A DNA stretch of 9,353 nucleotides from Nitrosomonadales bacterium. GTDB taxonomy: Bacteria > Pseudomonadota > Gammaproteobacteria > Burkholderiales > Nitrosomonadaceae. The position numbers were made by a program, and so were the translations under genes. Shown in pieces: positions 6,997 through 9,353 of the stretch. The notes beneath the pieces were generated by a model. The model saw only the letters and a list, made by a program, of their open reading frames with translations. It had not been told where the DNA came from and ran no database searches. Within the stretch, counting starts at the first letter, position 1. Every line of letters starts with the position of its first letter. Location of the stretch: assembly GCA_004525885.1 (NCBI GenBank), contig SPBV01000061.1, positions 1 through 9,353 on the forward strand, in the 5' to 3' direction.

Positions 6997-7752
6997 ATGA
7001 ATAAGAAAATTGTACTATTCGTTTCAATATTATCTGCAAGCGGTTCTTCAGTGCAAGCCGGTTGGCAAGATACGTTGCAGGGCGGGTTAGACGGTGTACT
7101 GGGTAGTAAAGATAGCAGCAGTAGTGCTGTTTCCGCTTTAAGTCAAACTGAAATGGCCGGAGGCCTCAAGGAGGCGCTGGCGCAGGGTGCCGAATCAGCA
7201 ATTAATAGTCTCGGCAAAACGGATGGTTTTTTAGCTAATGATCTGGTGAAAATTCCCCTTCCAGAAAAAGTTAAAAAAATTGCCGGTCTGGCACGTAAAT
7301 TCGGAGGTAAAAAATACGTAGATGAATTTGTTACCACAATGAACCGCGCTGCTGAAAGTGCAGTGCCGGAAGCGGCAACTATTTTTTCTGATTCAATTCG
7401 TGACATGTCTATTGAGGATGCTGAGAAGATTCTCAGTGGTGCGGATGATTCAGCGACGCAGTATTTTCGCAAAACGGGTGGCACGAAATTCGCTGAGAAG
7501 TTTAAGCCCATGGTTAAACGGGCGACAGATGCTGCAGGCGTAGCGAAGGCTTATAAACAAATGATTGGACAGGCAGGCCCTATGGTATCAATGCTCGGCG
7601 GCAACGACTTGACGGATATTGACGGTTACGTAACCAACAAAGCAGTTGATGGCTTATTCAAGATGATTGCTGCTGAAGAAAAACGTATTCGTGCAAATCC
7701 GCTGGCAAGTGGTAGTGATTTGATGAAAAAAGTATTCAGCTCCTTTCAGTAA
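6997..7752 (+). CDS. Secreted DUF4197 family protein
   Basis: A 251-residue exported protein of the length usual for DUF4197. It has a short Sec signal peptide (MNKKIVLFVSILSASGSSVQA, cleavage likely after residue 21) without a lipobox cysteine, so it should be periplasmic and soluble. The mature part begins GWQDTLQGGLDGVLG and is largely helical, with the family-like segments GLKEALAQGAESAI, FVTTMNRAAESAVPEA, SGADDSATQYFRK and the diagnostic C-terminus DGLFKMIAAEEKRIRANP followed by DLMKKVFSSF. The function of the family is unknown; it is widespread in Gram-negative bacteria and often found as a stand-alone gene. GAGGAAG lies just upstream of ATG 6997. The 96-base gap from the YegP-like gene contains overlapping hairpins and suggests its own regulation. 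A nested hairpin after the stop probably ends the transcript. Confidence 0.94.
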   Translation: MNKKIVLFVSILSASGSSVQAGWQDTLQGGLDGVLGSKDSSSSAVSALSQTEMAGGLKEALAQGAESAINSLGKTDGFLANDLVKIPLPEKVKKIAGLARKFGGKKYVDEFVTTMNRAAESAVPEAATIFSDSIRDMSIEDAEKILSGADDSATQYFRKTGGTKFAEKFKPMVKRATDAAGVAKAYKQMIGQAGPMVSMLGGNDLTDIDGYVTNKAVDGLFKMIAAEEKRIRANPLASGSDLMKKVFSSFQ

Positions 7753-7773
7753 TGATTTGTTGAATACGGCTGC

Positions 7774-7825
7774 GTGCCAAGTCAATATGTGCGCGCTCAG
7801 AAAATTGAGCGTCCGCTTTTGGCAC
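7774..7825 (+). terminator. Nested inverted repeats after the DUF4197 gene
   Basis: An inner stem CGCTCA (7794-7799) with TGAGCG (7806-7811) around GAAAAT is enclosed by an outer stem GTGCCAA (7774-7780) with TTGGCAC (7819-7825). Both stems are perfect. A TTTT lies at 7817-7820 between inner and outer stems, so the inner hairpin with its short T-run could act as a weak terminator starting about 40 bases after the stop codon. The outer stem may protect the 3' end. Confidence 0.5.
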
Positions 7826-7854
7826 AAAGAAGATATTCAGCTTAGTAAAAGGAA

Positions 7855-7965
7855 ATGCGAGGCAATGCGCTAGATATGGCATACCATCTTATTATGTTTA
7901 CTTTGCGCCTGTTGCGTGCGGGCTATGAAGTAGAAACTTACTGTATAACCTTAGTTCGCCTTTAG
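7855..7965 (+). other. Short ORF beginning with an MscL-like seven-residue motif
   Basis: ATG 7855 opens a 36-codon frame MRGNALDMAYHLIMF and onward to TAG at 7963. Its residues GNALDMA match the start of MscL helix 1, and the DNA at 7861-7881 differs from the genuine mscL at 6169-6189 at only three of 21 bases. After the motif all likeness ends. The purine-rich bases before the ATG are too close for a good ribosome site. It may be a trace of a decayed mscL duplicate or chance; not proposed as a working gene. Confidence 0.25.
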
Positions 7966-8134
7966 CCCAACCATCCCTTAAAGCCGCAATAGATCGTTCA
8001 TTGTCTTCTGGTGCTCTAGCCCCAGTATTCATGCCACCGTGAAATTTACACTTATTCCTTCTTGAGCCTGCGTTGATAAGGCCATTCTCTTCTATTTTTT
8101 GCCCCACGAATGTCCCGTAGTTTCTTTCTTCCAT
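7898..8134 (-). pseudogene. HGG-motif phage-type ORF, probably decayed
   Basis: This 78-codon ORF contains RRNKCKFHGGMNTGARAPED followed by ERSIAALRDGWAK, a clear version of the motif RC-x-HGG-x-STG-x-RTPEG-x-R-x-ALRxGWAKW found in small proteins common in phages and prophage regions. The usual N-terminus, where two cysteines spaced as CGAKTRxGxPC precede the RC-x-HGG part, is not recognisable here (YGTFVGQKIEENGL instead), and after WAK the sequence (GELRLYSKFLLHSP) no longer looks like the family. Both ends therefore seem altered, perhaps by frameshifts, although the frame is technically open. No good ribosome site precedes ATG 8134. The role of the family is unknown to me. It is the second phage-type remnant in the window besides the one at 736-1016. 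Confidence 0.5.
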
Positions 8135-8260
8135 ATCTCATTGCGTGTCAGTTAATTAAGCAGCATGATGTTCGGAATTAATAAATACTTCCACTGTGCT
8201 ATTCGAATGGTTCCAGTAATCTAAATGAGTTATATCGTGCCTCCGAGGTGCTTCTCGTGC

Positions 8261-8333
8261 TGCACTTTGCTATCGCATTGCTGCTCACAACAGCTAATAG
8301 CACCACAAAATAGCTTTATGTGTTTCAACTCCT
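8261..8333 (-). pseudogene. Frameshifted signal-peptide gene fragment (block 2)
   Basis: The minus strand from 8333 reads AGGAG, five bases, then ACA-CAT-AAA-GC, and after a one-base shift VVLLAVVSSNAIAKC. The DNA aligns with the block 1 fragment (CATAAAG-TATTTTG-TG-T-CT in both, then GCTG-TGT-AG-AG-AA), where the intact frame reads HKVILMILLAAVSSNVMAE. Relative to block 1 one base is missing after TATTTTG, and the start codon position holds ACA instead of ATG. So the ribosome site survives here but start and frame are broken, whereas block 1 keeps start and frame but has lost the ribosome site and gained a stop. Downstream the mature protein is not recognisable; an open frame ending at about 8158 (THLDYWNHSNSTVEVFINSE) may be an unrelated remnant. 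Confidence 0.5.
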
Positions 8334-8365
8334 GTTATTGCCCCTTCTTTCAATAATAATGAGAC

Positions 8366-8557
8366 TTAAAGCGAATTATTTGTCTTTCTTTTCGCTAGAT
8401 ATACAATCCATAATCCACCCCAGATAGTAATGTAAGAAAATACAATATGAGTTGTGCGCATTAGGGGTATTATTTATATACCAAATTCATAAAAAACGTT
8501 AAAGGCAGCTATAAATAGAAATGCTAATGCAAACGTCATTTTGATTTTACTGGTCAT
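8366..8557 (-). pseudogene. Small two-helix membrane ORF interrupted by an in-frame TAA
   Basis: A GGAGAG site (8565-8570) precedes ATG 8557 by seven bases. The frame reads MTSKIKMTFALAFLFIAAFN then VFYEFGI, meets TAA at 8474-8476 (codon 28), and continues in the same frame as IIPLMRTTHIVFSYITIWGG, LWIVYLAKRKTNNSL, ending at TAA 8366-8368. Read through, it is a 63-residue protein with two hydrophobic helices, a short polar turn and a basic tail, a typical small inner-membrane protein topology. Two alternatives remain: a 27-residue peptide that ends at the first stop, or a second peptide started at the internal ATG (MRTTHIV). I do not recognise the family. It occupies the same place relative to the repeat and the signal-peptide fragment as the small membrane gene at 1153-1356, but the two proteins are not clearly homologous. 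Confidence 0.5.
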
Positions 8558-8638
8558 TCCGTTACTCTCCGTTTTGTTCAAAACGAACCAATTTCTTTTT
8601 GATATGGGTTCATGCCGTTACGCCACTATATACCCAAA

Positions 8639-8811
8639 CTAATTTTGAACACTAGATTAAACTCGTCTTTATAGACTGAGATTTTGAAAGAGGGGGGTAC
8701 ACCTAGTCTTGGATTAACCTAATCCCCCTTTATCAACGTAGTACTTGCTTATCTTTCATAATCCAATTTTGGCTAAAATATTTTCTTTTAAGAAAGGATA
8801 TTTTGCCAAAA
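8639..8811. repeat. Dispersed repeat, copy 2 (hairpin-ended)
   Basis: This is the better preserved copy of the element at 1425-1576. It starts CTAATTTTGAACACTAGA, passes a TTTATA, then has a G-run at about 8692-8697, CTAGTCTTGGATTAACC at 8703 onward, and CCCCC at 8723-8727 followed by TTTATCAACGTAG. GGATTA and TAATCC form a small perfect inverted repeat around ACC inside the G-run/C-run interval. The right end is a 45-base hairpin (separate entry). TTGAAC at 8645-8650 lies 17 bases before TTTATA, so a promoter followed by a G/C-stem terminator, i.e. a short RNA of 50-60 bases, is one possible reading. Confidence 0.6.
8767..8811. repeat. Strong 45-base hairpin at the right end of repeat copy 2
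   Basis: TTTTGGC (8767-8773) pairs with GCCAAAA (8805-8811). Inside, AAAATAT (8775-8781) pairs with ATATTTT (8798-8804), and TTTCT (8782-8786) with AGAAA (8791-8795) around a four-base loop. That gives 19 pairs with only a one-base and a two-base bulge. Copy 1 carries a weaker version at 1539-1576. AT-rich composition argues against a standard terminator; an element end or recombination site fits as well. Confidence 0.6.
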
Positions 8812-9143
8812 ATAAGGGTTTTAAGTGTTCTTATGTTGGAAATAATGAACACCATTATGGTGTGGACAAATAGCATGTTTGGTGGAGCCAGTGGTTCTGT
8901 AGTGGGAAATGGTATCGGTTTAATTGCAGCTAATATATATGTGGTGGGAATGGATTCTACTATTGGTGCGAATATATGCGCCATAGTGGAGATGGGTGTT
9001 GTGGTATTCAGAGTAAGGTTATTAGAGTGTAGACAGTGGAAAGGACTGTTGCAGTTATCTGTCTCTGAGTGTCCCACTAGTCTCCTATGTAAAAAAATGG
9101 ATCTAGATTTTTCGCTAAGCCCCCTTGCTTATTGGTGCTATTG
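8812..9143. other. 330-bp stretch without a convincing gene
   Basis: Overlapping frames are open on both strands. The plus frame is glycine- and hydrophobic-rich (SMFGGASGSVVGNGIGLIAA, with M at 8833 as the first start outside the hairpin); the minus frame is proline-rich. Neither has a ribosome binding site or a recognised motif, and the plus frame ends in low-quality sequence after about residue 70. It may be a decayed glycine-rich or membrane gene fragment; I do not call it. Confidence 0.4.
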
Positions 9144-9320
9144 CTAGCACTCTATTACCTCCCTGCCTGCAGTAAGACACTGACCTTGCCCGTTGTAAGG
9201 CATGGTAGGTACTTTAAACTCTACTGCTGCTGGCATGATGGTGGTAGGTACTTTAGACACTACAGCTGTCTCGCTAAGCAACTCCATCATCAGTAGAGTG
9301 ATAACTATACTTTTTATCAT
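9144..9320 (-). CDS. Candidate short secreted peptide, 58 residues
   Basis: The ORF begins MIKSIVITLLMMELLSETAV, a plausible though imperfect signal peptide (basic start, hydrophobic core, then acidic residues), and continues VSKVPTTIMPAAVEFKVPTM with a cysteine-containing tail (GQGQCLTAGREVIEC). AGGA lies five bases before ATG 9320. A 13-base direct repeat (GGTAGGTACTTTA at 9204-9216 and 9243-9255 on the plus strand) encodes the two KVPT segments and suggests a small internal duplication. I do not recognise a family. It could be a real small exported protein or another decayed fragment. The upstream region runs into the window edge, so its promoter cannot be judged. Confidence 0.4.
   Translation of the reverse strand: MIKSIVITLLMMELLSETAVVSKVPTTIMPAAVEFKVPTMPYNGQGQCLTAGREVIEC
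9204..9255. repeat. 13-base direct repeat 39 bases apart
   Basis: GGTAGGTACTTTA occurs at 9204-9216 and again at 9243-9255, a spacing of exactly 13 codons, so the repeat stays in frame in the minus-strand short ORF and yields SKVPT and FKVPT. The bases between (CTGCTGCTGG) are not repeated. Confidence 0.7.
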
Positions 9321-9353
9321 GGTGATCCTAATTCTTTATTAATTGTATTTAAA

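Noticed and set aside
7143..7511. 122-codon minus-strand frame inside DUF4197
   Set aside because: Antisense shadow of a well-supported gene, with no motif of its own.
8733..9147. Overlapping 114-codon frames on both strands
   Set aside because: Neither has a ribosome site or family motif, the plus start lies inside a hairpin, and dual open frames are common in such biased sequence.

Overview
The window is about 9.35 kb of bacterial chromosome with moderate to low GC: the long coding genes are richer in GC and the spacers are AT-rich. It looks proteobacterial. Gene families, Shine-Dalgarno sites and the decayed small genes are all compatible with a beta/gammaproteobacterium; a Nitrosomonas-like organism is my best guess, but no rRNA or taxonomic marker is present, so this is inference.

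Layout. (1) Positions 1-544: a single-domain universal stress protein behind a plausible sigma70-type promoter. (2) 545-2146: a gene-poor stretch. It holds a phage-type small gene broken by a nonsense codon and a frameshift, a signal-peptide fragment that ends in TGA, a small membrane protein on the minus strand and the first full copy of a dispersed repeat of about 140-150 bp. (3) 2147-5599: the dominant gene, a 1150-residue fusion of an LplT-type lysophospholipid flippase (MFS), a PlsC-type acyltransferase and an acyl-ACP synthetase/AMP ligase (Aas). It puts a complete lysophospholipid salvage route in one polypeptide. (4) 5600-6129: a spacer with an inverted repeat. (5) 6130-7752: three co-directional genes, namely mscL (large-conductance mechanosensitive channel), a two-repeat DUF1508/YegP-like protein 36 bp downstream, and a secreted DUF4197 protein with a possible RNA switch in its leader and a nested hairpin after its stop. 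(6) 7753-9353: a second gene-poor stretch with an HGG-motif phage-type ORF, a second signal-peptide fragment, a small two-helix membrane ORF interrupted by TAA, the second copy of the dispersed repeat ending in a strong hairpin, and a short secreted-peptide candidate at the right edge.

How it fits together. The intact genes share an envelope and stress theme: inner-membrane lysophospholipid uptake and re-acylation, osmotic-downshock release, and a stress-type nucleotide-binding protein. The accessory stretches are the unusual part. Two blocks about 7 kb apart carry the same order on the minus strand (hairpin-ended repeat, small membrane ORF, signal-peptide fragment whose DNA is recognisably homologous between blocks). 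This suggests an old duplicated or mobile cassette now in decay. I see no CRISPR array, tRNA, rRNA or intact transposase.
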